Origin: Anadara kagoshimensis
Taxonomy: Eukaryota; Mollusca; Bivalvia; Arcoida; Arcidae
Reading direction: 5' to 3'
NCBI GenBank assembly: GCA_021292105.1
Contig: CM037870.1
Span: forward strand, 61,716,167 to 61,780,166
DNA: 64,000 nt
Shown here: piece by piece, positions 1-11,391 of the stretch
Position numbering within the stretch: position 1 is the stretch's first letter
Layout of the letters: each line of letters starts with the position of its first letter
Position numbers and translations under genes: made by a program
Notes under the pieces: generated by a model
Told to the model about the DNA's origin: nothing
What the model saw: only the letters and a program-made list of their open reading frames with translations
Databases searched by the model: none

Positions 1-1090
1 GTTAATTATCTGCAAAACTGAATTTTGTATGGGCATGTATATCAGAATATTGTAGGCATTTGCACAACGATCATTTTGATATAGAATAAAGGTCATGGGT
101 TCAAAGGTCAAGGTCACATGTAAACATACAATAGTTAATTATCTGCAAAAACTGAATTTTTGTATGGGCATGTATATCAGAATATTGTAGGCATTTGCAC
201 AACGATCATTTTGATATATGAATAAAGGTCATGGGTTCAAAGGTCAAGGTCACAGATGAAACAAGTACTGAAATGGTTAATTATCTCAAAAACTATAAAC
301 TTTTTGTATAGGCATGTATATTAGAATATTGTAGGTATTGGCCTAACGATCATTTTGATATATGAATTAAGGTCATAGGTTCAAAGGTCAAGGTCATAGC
401 TGCAAACGAATACTTAAATGGTTAATTATCTCAAAAACTATAAACTTTTTGTATAGGCATGTATATTAGAATATTGTAGGCATTTTCACAACGATCATTT
501 TGATATATGAATGAAGTTCATAGGTTCAAAGGTCAAGGTCATAGATGCAAACTAATACTTAAATGGTTAATTATCTCAGAAACTATAAACTTTTTGTATA
601 GGCATGTATATTAGAATATTGTACGTATTGGCCTATCGATCATTTTGATATATGAATGAAGGTCATAGGTTAAAGGTCAAGGTCATAGATGCAAATGAAT
701 ACTTAAATGGTTAATTATCTCAAAAACTATAAACTTTTTGTATAGGCATGTATATTGGAATAAGGTACGTATTAGCCTAACGATCATTTTGATATATGAA
801 TGAAGGTCATAGGTTCAAAGGTCAAGGTCATAGAATTGAACGAATACTTAAATGGTTAATTATCTCAAAAACTATAAACTTTTTGTATAGGCATGTGTAT
901 TGGAATATTGTAGGCATTTGCACAACAATCATTTTGATATATGAATGAAGTTCATAGGTTCAAAGGTCAAGGTCATAGATGCAAACGAATACTTAAATGG
1001 TTAATTATCTTTAAAACTATAAACTCTTTGTATAGGCATGTATATTGGAATATTGTAGGTATTGGCCTAATGCACATTTTAATATACAGA
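1..1090 (-). repeat. 145-bp tandem repeat, about 8 copies
   Basis: The landmark GGCATGTAT recurs at about 32, 167, 311, 456, 601, 745, 890 and 1035, giving a period of 144-145 bp (135 for the first). Most units contain GGTTCAAAGGTCAAGGTCA, a cluster of AGGTCA-type half-sites, and GTTAATTATCTC. Copies differ by point changes and small indels. The last copy decays after about 1090. It is the same family, inverted, as the array at 31940-33620. Confidence 0.92.
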
Positions 1091-1320
1091 TGTTTTAGCT
1101 GTTTATAAATAATATATTGTAGCTAGACTTTAAATATGTTATATATAGCATACTTATTTTATAATTATTATAATTAATTTGCAAAAATACTTGCATATTA
1201 TTGGCCCTTACTGCTGAAAATTTTGATATTCTCTTTTATTAATGTCATTGACCATTGAACCTCTGCATAAGATATGTACTCTTCCTCAGGTGAGCGTTAA
1301 GGCCCATGGGCCTCTTGTTT
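1..1320 (-). mobile_element. Dispersed element with tandem-repeat core, left part cut by window edge
   Basis: Read on the minus strand, the element starts at about 1320 with AACAAGAGGCCCATGGGCC, which contains the 12-bp palindrome GGCCCATGGGCC, followed by GCTCACCTGA, and then runs into a 145-bp tandem array. The same start and the same array occur in opposite orientation at 31857-34180, where the other end is also present. No coding sequence is visible, so it is non-autonomous. It resembles the bivalve elements with tandem-repeat cores (pearl-type or Helitron-like); that assignment is inference. The 3' end lies outside the window. Confidence 0.75.
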
Positions 1321-1388
1321 ACTTTGCTTTTTAAAATTGTTATTTGAACATGGATTGGTATGTTTGCTTTTGAGATTGGTAAGCTTAC

Positions 1389-1390
<2 letters not shown>

Positions 1391-1421
<31 letters not shown>
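1391..1421. repeat. (CA)n microsatellite
   Basis: An uninterrupted run of about 15 CA dinucleotides directly outside the end of the left element. The flanks to 2029 show nothing else recognisable and are intron of the DDX19 gene. Confidence 0.95.
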
Positions 1422-1422
<1 letters not shown>

Positions 1423-2029
1423 ACTGCCTCTTTCATTGAATGTCCAGGAAAAAATTAGCTCTTTTTTCTTATTTTTGGCAAGTGTTTTGCTTTTCATATG
1501 CTGAGTATTTCCATGTATATTTTTGAAGGCCCTGGTCAGTTTTGATGTAGTTGTGATAAAACAAGAATGTTATGATAAATTACTACTGTAATCTATGAAT
1601 CATTGATTCAAATTTTGTCATGTAATCTTTTAGTACAAAATTGCCAAAAGATAAAATGAATATTAACAAAAGTATGGTATGTTGTGAAATTGAAGACATT
1701 TACAGTGTATGATTCAGTGACAAGAAGATGTAGTCAACTTGTGGGACAATAGTGTTTACTCCATTTCATCCATCAACATTTTGTACACCATTTTTCTCTA
1801 AAACTATTTAACACATCTTTATGAAACATCACATGAACACTCTGAGAGGAGTAGATGTGTCATTGGCTATTCCTATTTTAATCATACACATGGATGGGAA
1901 AACATAAATTTCTCATTTGGGTTAATTTTGGGGACACTTTTGAATTGATATTCCATTTGAATTATAACTTACTTTATTTTTCATTCTGTATGTAACTTTA
2001 TCACTTCATTTCTCAATTTACATTTACAG

Positions 2030-5000
2030 TTCCACGAGGTCAGAAAGTAGATTACCATGTGGTCATCGGCACACCAGGGACAATGTTAGACTGGTGTCTG
2101 AAGCTAAAAGCAATAGATATGAAGAAAATCAATGTATTTGTGTTAGATGAAGCTGATGTTATGATAGCCCAACAGGGACATCAAGATAGTTGCATAAGAA
2201 TACAAAGGTAAGACGATGTTATGATAGCCCAACAGGGACATCAAGATAATTGCATAAGAATACAAAGGTAAGCAAATGTTACGATAGCCTAACAGGGACA
2301 TCAAGATAGTTGCATATAAAAGTAAGCTGATGTTATGATAGCCCAACAGGGACATCAAGATAGTTGTATAAGAATACAAAGGTAAGCAAATGTTATGATA
2401 GCCTAATAGTGACATCGGGCTAGTTGCAGGTCAGATATGTATGATTGAGTTCTACTGATTTTTACTGAAATTATGAATCTTGTTCTTTGATAATTTTATT
2501 TTTATAACAGTCTACCACACTCTTAGGTATCATCTTTTTTGCTTCACTCCACAGATCTTGCATAGAAAAATCTATCCTTCAAATTGTCTTAAAGATAAGG
2601 CCCTTTGAACTTGGACATATCTTCTAATAGGGCCACAAGATGTGGGCACATAGAGTATACAAGCTTTCTTACTAAGGTTCTTTCATTAAATCAGGGTTAT
2701 GGTTATTAGTAGTCCTTGAACTTGAATAAAGGTCATGTCATGAAGACCAAGGTTATGTAGGGTATATGTTTAGAAATTATATCTTGACTATAATTGCTGC
2801 TGTGGAAGAATGATTGCCATGGTTCAGTGAAGTGTAATCACCTTGGAATTTAATCATATCTTGAAGGTCAATCTCACAAAGGTCACACATGTATGTTGTA
2901 ATGTTGTGACTGGGCCATAACACATTGCTGTTTTTGATGAAAACTTGTTTGGTCCCCAACTGTATGTCATTTACATTCAATGAAAGCCATATCACACAAG
3001 TGTCGGACATGTGGGGTTTAGGGATGTGCCAGCCTGTTTTATGGTCTGCCAGACCTGTACCCTGTACTAGTATGCGATTGAAACAACTTTATGTTGCCCA
3101 CAGAGTCGGTATCCAGCAGACAAGCATATCACTCACCCGGTCACATTATACTGATGCCAGATGAACCAGTTGATACTCTGTCTTCTCTGCGGTTCCTGAC
3201 AAGGAAGTGGTACCTCAAATATTGAAGTCTTATGTATGACCTGGCTGAAGATGGAACCTACTACCTCCCACTCTGGGTTCAAACCTTATCCTGCTCATAT
3301 ATAAGACTTCAAAATTTGAGATGCAGCTTCCTTTTAAGATAGGACAGAGTACCAGCTGGTTCACCTGGTGTTGGTATAATGAGAATGGAGGAGTGGTAAG
3401 CTTATCGTATATAGGGCATACTGACTTTGTGAGCTTGCACCTTATTTACAGTTTAATATTGACTGGATTTCTATTTTTGTTTCACAGACAGTTGAGGAAG
3501 GATTGTCAGATGTTGTTATTCTCAGCCACATATGAAGATGATGTAATGAAGTTTGCAGAAGCTGTAATACCTAACCCAGTTGTTATAAAATTACGCAAAG
3601 ATGAAGAAAGTTTAGACAATATTAAACAATTTTATATAGAGTGTCCAGATCAGGAAGGAAAGTTCTCGGCGCTATCAAATATATGGTTCAATATCAATAG
3701 GTCAGAGCATGATATTCTGTGCAGTAAGTACATTTCCTTATACAGTCAACCCTGCCTTAAAGGATACCTCCAGGCCAGTGAAATTATTTTATTCCAATTG
3801 TTCTTTATTCATGTTATTTGAACCTTTGTATAAGGGTCAATTGCCACTTTTACTGGTTTCTTTGGGTGGCCTTTATAGACAAGTTTGCGTGTATGTGCAA
3901 ATAAATACAATGTACAGCAAAACCTAGATTCATCGCTATCATTTTTCCAGTCTTGATTTTACTATGACAATAGTCAATTTTTGAAGGACGTTATAACAAG
4001 GTTTACTTTTACTGTTGTGATAAGCAAGGTGGCATTGTACATTTAAATTTATACAACAAAAGCTAGAATAATCGCTGTTATTTCTCCAGTCAGTATTTAT
4101 TGCTTCATATTGACAGACAAGAGACTAAAACTGATTTTGTTCTATTTATCCATAATATCTATCCACTTACAATGTATATACTGCAAGCATATTAATTTTA
4201 GCAGTGTACCAATTTTAGTGATTTCCACACTGATACAATGGCACTTAAATGAATACTAGTACATCTTCAAATAAAACAAGGTGATCCATGAGATTTATGC
4301 TAATTCAAGTTCACATTTACCCAAATTATAATTTGTGCAAAACTTCAGTACTGTACATGGAAAAATTAGTATTTTCAATGTAAAACAGCAAAACTTAGTG
4401 TCACTATTCGTCCAGTTTGATTTTTGCATTATAAAGGGTTTTTATGATAATTTAAGGGAGGCTTATGAAGAGAACATAAAGGAAATAGTCTTTGGGACTT
4501 AAGAATACTTAGGTAGTGAACAAGGTGACAAAGGTATTATGGGGCATTATAACAAGGTTTTACTGTGACAATAAGCAAGGTGGTAAAGTTATTAAGGGAC
4601 ATTATAACAGGGTTTTACTGTGACAATAAGCAAGGTGGTTAGGTTATTAAGGGACATTATAACAAGGTTTTACCATGACAATAAGCAAGGTGGTAAAGTT
4701 ATTAAGGGACATTTTAACAGGGTTTTACTGTGACAATAAGCAAGGTGGTAAAGTCATTAAGGGACATTTTAACAGGGTTTTACTGTGACAATAAGCAAGG
4801 TGGTAAAGTCATTAAGGGACATTTTAACAAGGTTTTACTGTGACAATAAGCAAGGTGGTAAAGTTATTAAGGGACATTATAACAAGGTTTTACTGTGACA
4901 ATAAGCAAGGTGGTAAAGTCATTAAGGGACATTATAACAAGGTTTTACTGTGACAATAAGCAAGGTGGTAAAGTTATTAAGGGACATTATAACAGGGTTT

Positions 5001-8000
5001 TACTGTGACAATAAGCAAGGTGGTAAAGTTATTAAGGGACATTTTAACAGGGTTTTACTGTGACAATAAGCAAGGTGGTAAAGTCATTAAGGGACATTTT
5101 AACAGGGTTTTACTGTGACAATAAGCAAGGTGGTAAAGTCATTAAGGGACATTTTAACAGGGTTTTACTGTGACAATAAGCAAGGTGGTAAAGTTATTAA
5201 GGGACATTTTAACAAGGTTTTACTGTGACAATAAGCAAGGTGGTAAAGTCATTAAGGGACATTTTAACAAGGTTTTACTGTGACAATAAGCAAGGTGGTA
5301 AAGTTATTAAGGGACATTATAACAAGGTTTTACTGTGACAATAAGCAAGGTGGTAAAGTCATTAAGGGACATTATAACAAGGTTTTACCATGACAATAAG
5401 CAAGGTGGTAAAGTTATTAAGGGACATTATAACAAGGTTTTACTGTGACAATAAGCAAGGTGGTAAAGTCATTAAGGGACATTATAACAAGGTTTTACCA
5501 TGACAATAAGCAAGGTGGTAAAGTTATTAAGGGACATTATAACAGGGTTTTACTGTGACAATAAGCAAGGTGGTAAAGTTATTGAGGGACATTATAACAA
5601 GGTTTTACCATGACAATAAGCAAGGTGGTAAAGTTATTAAGGGACATTTTAACAGGGTTTTACTGTGACAATAAGCAAGATGGTAAAGTCATTAAGGGAC
5701 ATTATAACAAGGTTTTACCATGACAATAAGCAAGGTGGTAAAGTTATTAAGGGACATTATAACAAGGTTTTACTGTGACAATAAGCAAGGTGGTAAAGTT
5801 ATTAAGGGACATTATAACAAGGTTTTACCATGACAATAAGCAAGGTGGTAAAGTCATTAAGGGACATTTTAACAGGGTTTTACTGTGACAATAAGCAAGG
5901 TGGTAAAGTTATTAAGGGACATTTTAACAAGGTTTTACTGTGACAATAAGCAAGGTGGTAAAGTCATTAAGGGACATTTTAACAAGGTTTTACTGTGACA
6001 ATAAGCAAGGTGGTAAAGTCATTAAGGGACATTTTAACAGGGTTTTACTGTGACAATAAGCAAGGTGGTAAAGTTATTGAGGGACATTTTAACAGGGTTT
6101 TACTGTGACAATAAGCAAGGTGGTAAAGTTATTGAGGGACATTATAACAAGGTTTTACTGTGACAATAAGCAAGGTGGTAAAGTCATTAAGGGACATTTT
6201 AACAAGGTTTTACTGTGACAATAAGCAAGGTGGTAAAGTTATTAAGGGACATTTTAACAGGGTTTTACTGTGACAATAAGCAAGGTGATAAAGTCATTAA
6301 GGGACATTTTAACAGGGTTTTACTGTGACAATAAGCAAGGTGGTAAAGTCATTAAGGGACATTTTAACAGGGTTTTACTGTGACAATAAGCAAGGTGGTA
6401 AAGTTATTAAGGGACATTAAACAAGGTTTTACTGTGACAATAAGCAAGGTGGTAAAGTCATTAAGGGACATTTTAACAAGGTTTTACTGTGACAATAAGC
6501 AAGGTGGTAAAGTCATTAAGGGACATTTTAACAGGGTTTTACTGTGACAATAAGCAAGGTGGTAAAGTCATTAAGGGACATTTTAACAGGGTTTTACTGT
6601 GACAATAAGCAAGGTGGTAAAGTTATTGAGGGACATTTTAACAAGGTTTTACTGTGACAATAAGCAAGGTGGTAAAGTTATTAAGGGACATTTTAACAGG
6701 GTTTTACTGTGACAATAAGCAAGGTGGTAAAGTCATTAAGGGACATTTTAACAAGGTTTTACTGTGACAATAAGCAAGGTGGTAAAGTTATTAAGGGACA
6801 TTTTAACAGGGTTTTACTGTGACAATAAGCAAGGTGGTAAAGTCATTAAGGGACATTTTAACAAGGTTTTACTGTGACAATAAGCAAGGTGACAAAGTTT
6901 TTTAGTTTTATTGTATTTGCATATGTTAACTAAGTGATTATTAAAATGAATTTTAAAAATTTGTGTGTTGATAATTTACAGACACGCAAGACAGCATCTT
7001 GGTTAGCTGAAAAAATGACAAAAGATGGTCACGCTGTAGCACTACTTAGTGGAGACTTAACAATTGAACAGAGAGCTGCTGTGATAAACAGGTTTCGGGA
7101 TGGAAAAGAAAAAGTCTTAATTACGACCAATGTCACAGCTAGAGGTAAGGAATGGATTTAAGTAATGGAGTGTTATGTTCCTGTTAAAATATTTTTTCAC
7201 TTACATGTATATCCAGGTAGTCAGTTTAGGGATGGGGAGGAAAGCAGAGTGTCTGGAGGAAACAATAGGCCTTTGGCAAATTAACAGACAAACTTCCTCA
7301 CACTAGGATCTGTCTTGAGTGGGATTCTAACCTAGGCCATGAGAGACACTGTGATCTGTAAATATTTGTTTTAGATCACTTGCCCACAGAGCCATAGAGC
7401 AGGTTGGTAGTCATAATAAAATATTCAAAATAAAAATCGTAAAAATCTGTTATATCTTGATTATTATTGGTAAAACAGTATAACTTCTTTCTTCTCTTGT
7501 GTATCAAATCTTTCTATTCTTTTCTTCATTTTGACTAAATTATTTTTCTTGAACTTGCATTCAGGTATTGATGTTGAGCAGGTAACGGTAGTAGTGAACT
7601 TTGATCTTCCTCTTACACATGATTTCCAGCCAGATTGTGAAACTTATCTACATAGGATTGGAAGGACAGGAAGATTTGGCAAAAATGGAATTGCTATAAA
7701 TATGATAGATGGCAAAAGATCTTTTAAAACTTTACAAGTATTTGAGAGACATTTTGGTAAGTTTTTGTTATTTAAAGATTTGTATAAAATTATTTAATGA
7801 TCATTTTTTAATTGAGTTCAGCATAGCATTGAAATTAAAAAGGACAGTATATTGTTTCTAACTTGTACATAGTTTACCAAGAACAAAGTCACCATTTGGT
7901 TCTAACATTTGTTTATTTGTAAACATTTTCAGTATTTATAGTGACTTTCCAATCACTCATCACTTTTTTCTTCTGTAATGCTACTATTCTACACAGACCA

Positions 8001-8547
8001 AGAATCCCACAAACCGCCATGAAATTGATACATTTTTGGGATTCGTAGTTGATTCGTTATCAATTCATAAAGTTCATATCTGATCGGTAGTCAGCATTCG
8101 TAATAGATTCTTGTAAATCGTAGTGAATTCTTGACATGTATTCATGCGATTGCAGCCGAATCCAGACAAATCCCACGAATACCTGTAACTCTATCGTAAC
8201 TGAATTGGATCTGAAAATTGGCAAAAGTCTACAAATCATCACAATTCCAAAAATTATCAATTCATTGTTGATTCATGGGATTCTTGGACTGTGTGGAATA
8301 GTGGCATAAGTGTTCCAATAAAATTTTAATGTCAAGGAAATATGTTATCTTCCATGGTCCCTAATAGGATTTATTTCCACAAAACACAATCTAACAAGAT
8401 TACAGAACTACGTAATTTTAACCCCATGAATTAATGGTCCTGCAGTATATCTATTAATAGTATGTATTATTTTCCATTTCAACAGGTCGGAAAATTAACA
8501 AATTAGATGCAGAAGACATGGATGAAATAGAAAAAATTGGAGTTTAA
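2030..8547 (+). CDS. DDX19: ATP-dependent RNA helicase DDX19 (Dbp5), C-terminal five exons
   Basis: DEAD-box helicase that remodels mRNPs during nuclear export at the pore (known for the family). Exons: 2030-2207, 3488-3723, 6982-7144, 7565-7756, 8486-8547 (stop TAA), all with AG/GT borders; about 277 residues. In order one sees motif Ib (GTPGT), motif II (VLDEADVM), motif III (LFSAT), the MIFC strand, ALLSGD, motif V ([11 protein letters not shown]) and motif VI ([10 protein letters not shown]), ending DEIEKIGV. The TQGHQD-type segment after DEAD (here QQGHQD) and [13 protein letters not shown] are typical of DDX19/DDX25 rather than other DEAD-box proteins. The N-terminal half (Q motif, Walker A) is left of the window. 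Oddities: exon 2030-2207 has its 3' end tandemly duplicated into the intron, and exon 3488-3723 carries an apparent 2-nt deletion. It converges on eIF4G. Confidence 0.97.
2155..2430 (+). repeat. Tandem duplication of a DDX19 exon end with its splice donor
   Basis: A 60-bp unit (54 bp for one copy) starts at 2155, 2215, 2275, 2329 and 2389. Copy 1 is the true exon end (codons [11 protein letters not shown] through R) plus the donor GTAAG. Copies 2 to 4 lie in the intron and keep the GTAAG donor; copy 5 is partial. Reading past the first donor in frame gives a stop at once (AGG TAA), so use of a later donor would truncate the helicase just after motif II. Confidence 0.95.
3000..3190. repeat. 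Dispersed repeat fragment shared with 51000-51090
   Basis: A stretch around 3110-3165 (AGACAAGC, then a CCCGGTCACATTATACTGATGCC-like block) matches 51035-51075 closely. It lies in the DDX19 intron 2208-3487. The rest of that intron (2431-3000, 3190-3480) shows nothing recognisable. Confidence 0.5.
3676..3687 (+). other. Apparent 2-nt deletion (frameshift) in DDX19 exon
   Basis: Up to KFSALSN the exon reads in one frame. The conserved continuation [14 protein letters not shown] is only found in the next frame, as if ATATATAT had become ATATAT. The exon (236 nt) begins by completing one codon and its successor starts in phase 0, so 238 nt are expected. The donor GCA|GTAAGT at 3724 is intact. 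A short-tandem contraction, real or from assembly, explains it. Confidence 0.85.
3741..3893. mobile_element. Mariner-like MITE, about 153 bp
   Basis: Ends are imperfect inverted repeats of about 28 bp beginning TACAGTCAA and ending with the complement (GGTGGCCTTTATAGACAAG and so on). The best-preserved copy in the window is 45979-46135, where TA-CAGTC termini suggest TA target duplication. Non-coding. It sits 17 bp past a DDX19 splice donor. Confidence 0.8.
4541..6895 (+). repeat. 55-bp minisatellite, about 43 copies
   Basis: GGGAC recurs every 55 bp (for example 4871, 4926, 4981). The unit includes GGACATTATAACAAGG, TTTTACTGTGACAATAAG and CAAGGTGGTAAAGT. Copies alternate at a few fixed sites (TTATAACAAGG or TTTTAACAGGG; GTTATT or GTCATT; ACTGTG or ACCATG), so mosaic or higher-order structure is visible. 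A divergent single unit at about 3984-4035 may be the ancestor. The whole array is inside one DDX19 intron (3724-6981). Confidence 0.97.
7216..7390 (-). mobile_element. tRNA-derived SINE fragment
   Basis: On the minus strand it carries a B-box-like GTTAGAATCCCACTC followed by AGATCCTAGTG and GGAAGTTTGTCTGTT, the same order seen in copies at 16050-16200 and 22728-23120. It lies in the DDX19 intron 7145-7564. Confidence 0.6.
7978..8307. mobile_element. Foldback MITE, about 330 bp, 30-bp terminal inverted repeats
   Basis: The left end (ATGCTACTATTCTACACAG then ACCAAGAATCCCA) is nearly the reverse complement of the right end (TGGGATTCTTGGACTGTG then TGGAATAGTGGCAT). The interior is AT-rich with many GATTC/GAATC blocks and is non-coding. 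It lies in the last DDX19 intron (7757-8485). Confidence 0.8.
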
Positions 8548-9390
8548 AGATGAACAGTTTTAAATTAATCAAAAACAATTAAATAGTGTTAAAATATCTA
8601 AAGGGAGAATAAATGGGGATGATGCAAAATCTCAACAACTAACTAGTAAATATCATGAAGTTTTCATGGACAGGTGGTTGCTATAGCAGGTTTTACTGTA
8701 TAATGATAATATCAACACCTTTATATTGGGACTGCAGAAATTGGAAGAAATAATGTCTTTGTGGTTACGTGGCATCATCATGATGTGGCAGGGACTATGT
8801 ATTGTAAACTGTGAAACTGGAAACGTTGACCGATGCAGGAGTTACAAATAAATTCGTTTCACATATTCTGGTACTAGTATCACTGTATTAGGACTGCAGA
8901 AAATGATAATCAGGAAAGGTATCTTTGTGGTTACCTAGAATGATCTTGGTGTGAGACTTTATGTACTGTAAACTGTGTTACTCAAAGCGTTGACCGATAC
9001 AGGAGTTTACAAATAATATGTTTCACAAGTTCTGTGAAAGCAAAGATTGTGATATTTTTGCACTGGTTTTAATCTCATAATAATGACAAATCTTTGTTCT
9101 TTTTTAAAAGAAGACATGTTTATTGTATTCATACTATTAAATATTCACCATTGTCATATTATGTACATGTGTTAATTTAAGATTTTGTTCATTTATTTTG
9201 TAAAATATGGCAGGTTGTCTTCGATTTGCCTTAGCAAGCAGCCTGATTAAGCTTGACAAGCTGTTAACTTACTGTATATTATGTACTGTATATAAATTTA
9301 TGTATGTAGGATCTGCAAGTCTTGTCATGTGATCTGTGTGAATTAACGATTTTTGAGAACAGAAACAAAACCAATCGGTGCAATAAAAAA
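8548..9390 (+). other. DDX19 3' untranslated region, with internal duplication
   Basis: This follows the stop codon; AATAAA at 9382-9387 is a possible polyadenylation signal and another lies near 8846. Two diverged copies of a 180-bp block are visible (about 8715-8880 and 8885-9040), both containing TATTRGGACTGCAGAAA, CTTTGTGGTTAC, TGTAAACTGTG, GTTGACCGAT and TACAAATAA. The true transcript end is not known. Confidence 0.5.
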
Positions 9391-9596
9391 CTGTTAAAAA
9401 TCTATAAGATCTTCAAGTTTTATCACTAGCATGAATTTGAAATTTCCGGCCACAAAAACAATCGGCGTTATTAGAAACTGTGTCAATTGGCATCACATAA
9501 CAATTGGTCGATGGTTATGTTTATTCTCTGATGTCATACTAGTATTGTGGGGTACAATTTTATATTCCCATACACAAAGACTGTAGACAAGACTCA

Positions 9597-9718
9597 CAGA
9601 CCCTGTTGTTCAGAAGTGCTAAATATGTTTGAATATGTCATGATCTCTGTAATGGCTTACAGACCCTGTTGTTCAGAAGTGCTAAATATGTTTGAATATG
9701 TCATGATCTCTGTAATGG
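9597..9718 (+). repeat. 62-bp direct duplication, two copies
   Basis: The block beginning CAGACCCTGTTGTTCAGAAG and ending ATCTCTGTAATGG is present twice, with no visible substitution between copies, indicating a recent duplication. A short ORF through it is a by-product. Confidence 0.95.
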
Positions 9719-9799
9719 TAGTGTGTTATTCTGAAATATACATGTACAAAAGTCTAATTTCAGTGATAAATAATCTATTTCAGTGATTTTGTTTGCCTA

Positions 9800-9990
9800 A
9801 AATTACTACCGAATAAAGGTAGTTTCCCCTTGGGGGGAAAATGACTAAATTTTCCCCAGTTTGACCACAGTGATATACCGTACTAGCAGATTAAATTTAG
9901 TTCTCCTTGCCCACAAAGTGTTAGATATTGTTACAATATAACATTTGCAATGAGGATCCTAAGCTATTGCAAGCATGTCATTATGCAGTT
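9800..9990. repeat. Dispersed repeat, copy 1 of 2
   Basis: It shares TAGGTAGTTTCCCCTTG-type start, AAAATGACT, ACATTGTCACAATGCA-like and GCAAT-AGGATC-TA blocks with 49885-50095 in the SLC66A1 gene. Unclassified. Confidence 0.55.
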
Positions 9991-11259
9991 TGTTGTATTT
10001 CAAAACTTTTCCCAATTTAAAAGGCAGAGTAGCTTTTAATAAATGAAACAAAATCACTATATATCTTAGTTACTAAACTGTTTGGTTAACCAAAAAGCTT
10101 AGCACATCTGGTTGTTTTAGACAAAAAGTTCAGCAGCATTTCATATTATTTTTTTTATCAATTGTGTCTTTTAGTGGTATAATGCCTGGGAGGTTTCATA
10201 TAACCACATTACCAAATTGTTTTTTAAAAATATGCACTATAACATAAGCATAATATAAATTTTGCTGGGAAATAACAAAAATCATGATTAATCCTCCACA
10301 ACAGAAGATCTTATAACATCTCGACAGGAGAATTTGGTCAATCTTTTAAAAATAGTGCTTAAATTACTTTCAATTGCCCACCAAATTTTGACATTTGCCA
10401 TTTAAAATTGCATAAAACCACCAGATTGCTAAAATTATCATACATGTATATAATTTGTGTACATTATACAATTTGCAATAGGAAAAAATTGATTTATTAT
10501 TTTAATTTTCATCATTGAATTGTGCTTTTATTCTCTTTTGAAAAGAAAATAAAACATTTTATCAGTTTCAACATGTTTGCATACAGTACATACTGTTGTC
10601 GTTGTTTTTATGAGAGCGGTCAGAAAAGAGCAGCAAAGCCAGCCTGCAATTCGGTAAACTTGGAAAAACTTTAACAAGAAACTATTGAATGCCGACACTG
10701 ACACTCAATCACGACTAAATCAGGATATTAGCCATCTTGTACTTCCTAACAGATGGGCCAAAAAGTGTATCAAACGTTTGCTTCTCTGTTAATAAGGATA
10801 ATTGTAGTCTCGGTCAATATTATTTCATCACTATAATGACCATTTCATGCAGTGGCAAATATACAATTCCTGGTGCTTTTCAACTTAACATTCCTAAAGT
10901 TACATTTACATTATTTTTCAATAATCGCCAACATGCATATAAGTGGCTGAGCAGTTATAGAGTGATAGGCAAAACCTTAATGACCTACCTATAACTTTAC
11001 TGATCTTGCAGGATACTGATGTCTGCATGCTTATACTGTACTAAATAGAGTATTGAAGTGGAATAATGTAGTCTCGTGTCCAAGTCAAGATAGTCGAGGA
11101 TTTTTGTGGGGGGAAACCAGTGTCTCAAGAAAACCACCAGCCTCTACCAAGAGAACTGAAAAGCCGACAAAGCAAAAACTTTGAAAACTTGCAAATTAAG
11201 TTAAATATATGAACTTCTACCATAGAAGTAAGGTTGGTGCTCCGGAAGGGTAAAGTACA

Positions 11260-11387
11260 GAGCCACGTTGCACAAATGTTAATTAGTTAATTATTAGCCA
11301 TAATTAGCAAAATTAATTAGTATTTTGCTAATAATAATCATGGTTTAATAGTTAACTCTTATATTAAAGTTTTGTGCAACTAGCCCA
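11260..11387. mobile_element. Short MITE with GTTGCACAAA inverted ends
   Basis: The left end GCCACGTTGCACAAATGTTAA is imperfectly inverted at the right end (TTAAAGTTTTGTGCAACTAG then CCC). The interior is built of TTAATTAG/CTAATAAT motifs. Non-coding. Confidence 0.65.
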
Positions 11388-11391
11388 GGCT

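Noticed and set aside
1..1090. Possible CRISPR array, because of regular repeats
   Set aside because: Whole 145-bp units are similar with no unique spacers, in a eukaryotic genome; ordinary tandem repeat.
2143..2415. Minus-strand ORF with repeated SLLGYHNI segments
   Set aside because: Antisense shadow of the tandemly duplicated DDX19 exon end.
4541..6895. Possible protein-coding repeat
   Set aside because: The 55-bp period is not a multiple of three and stops occur in all plus-strand frames; it lies inside an intron with intact flanking splice sites.
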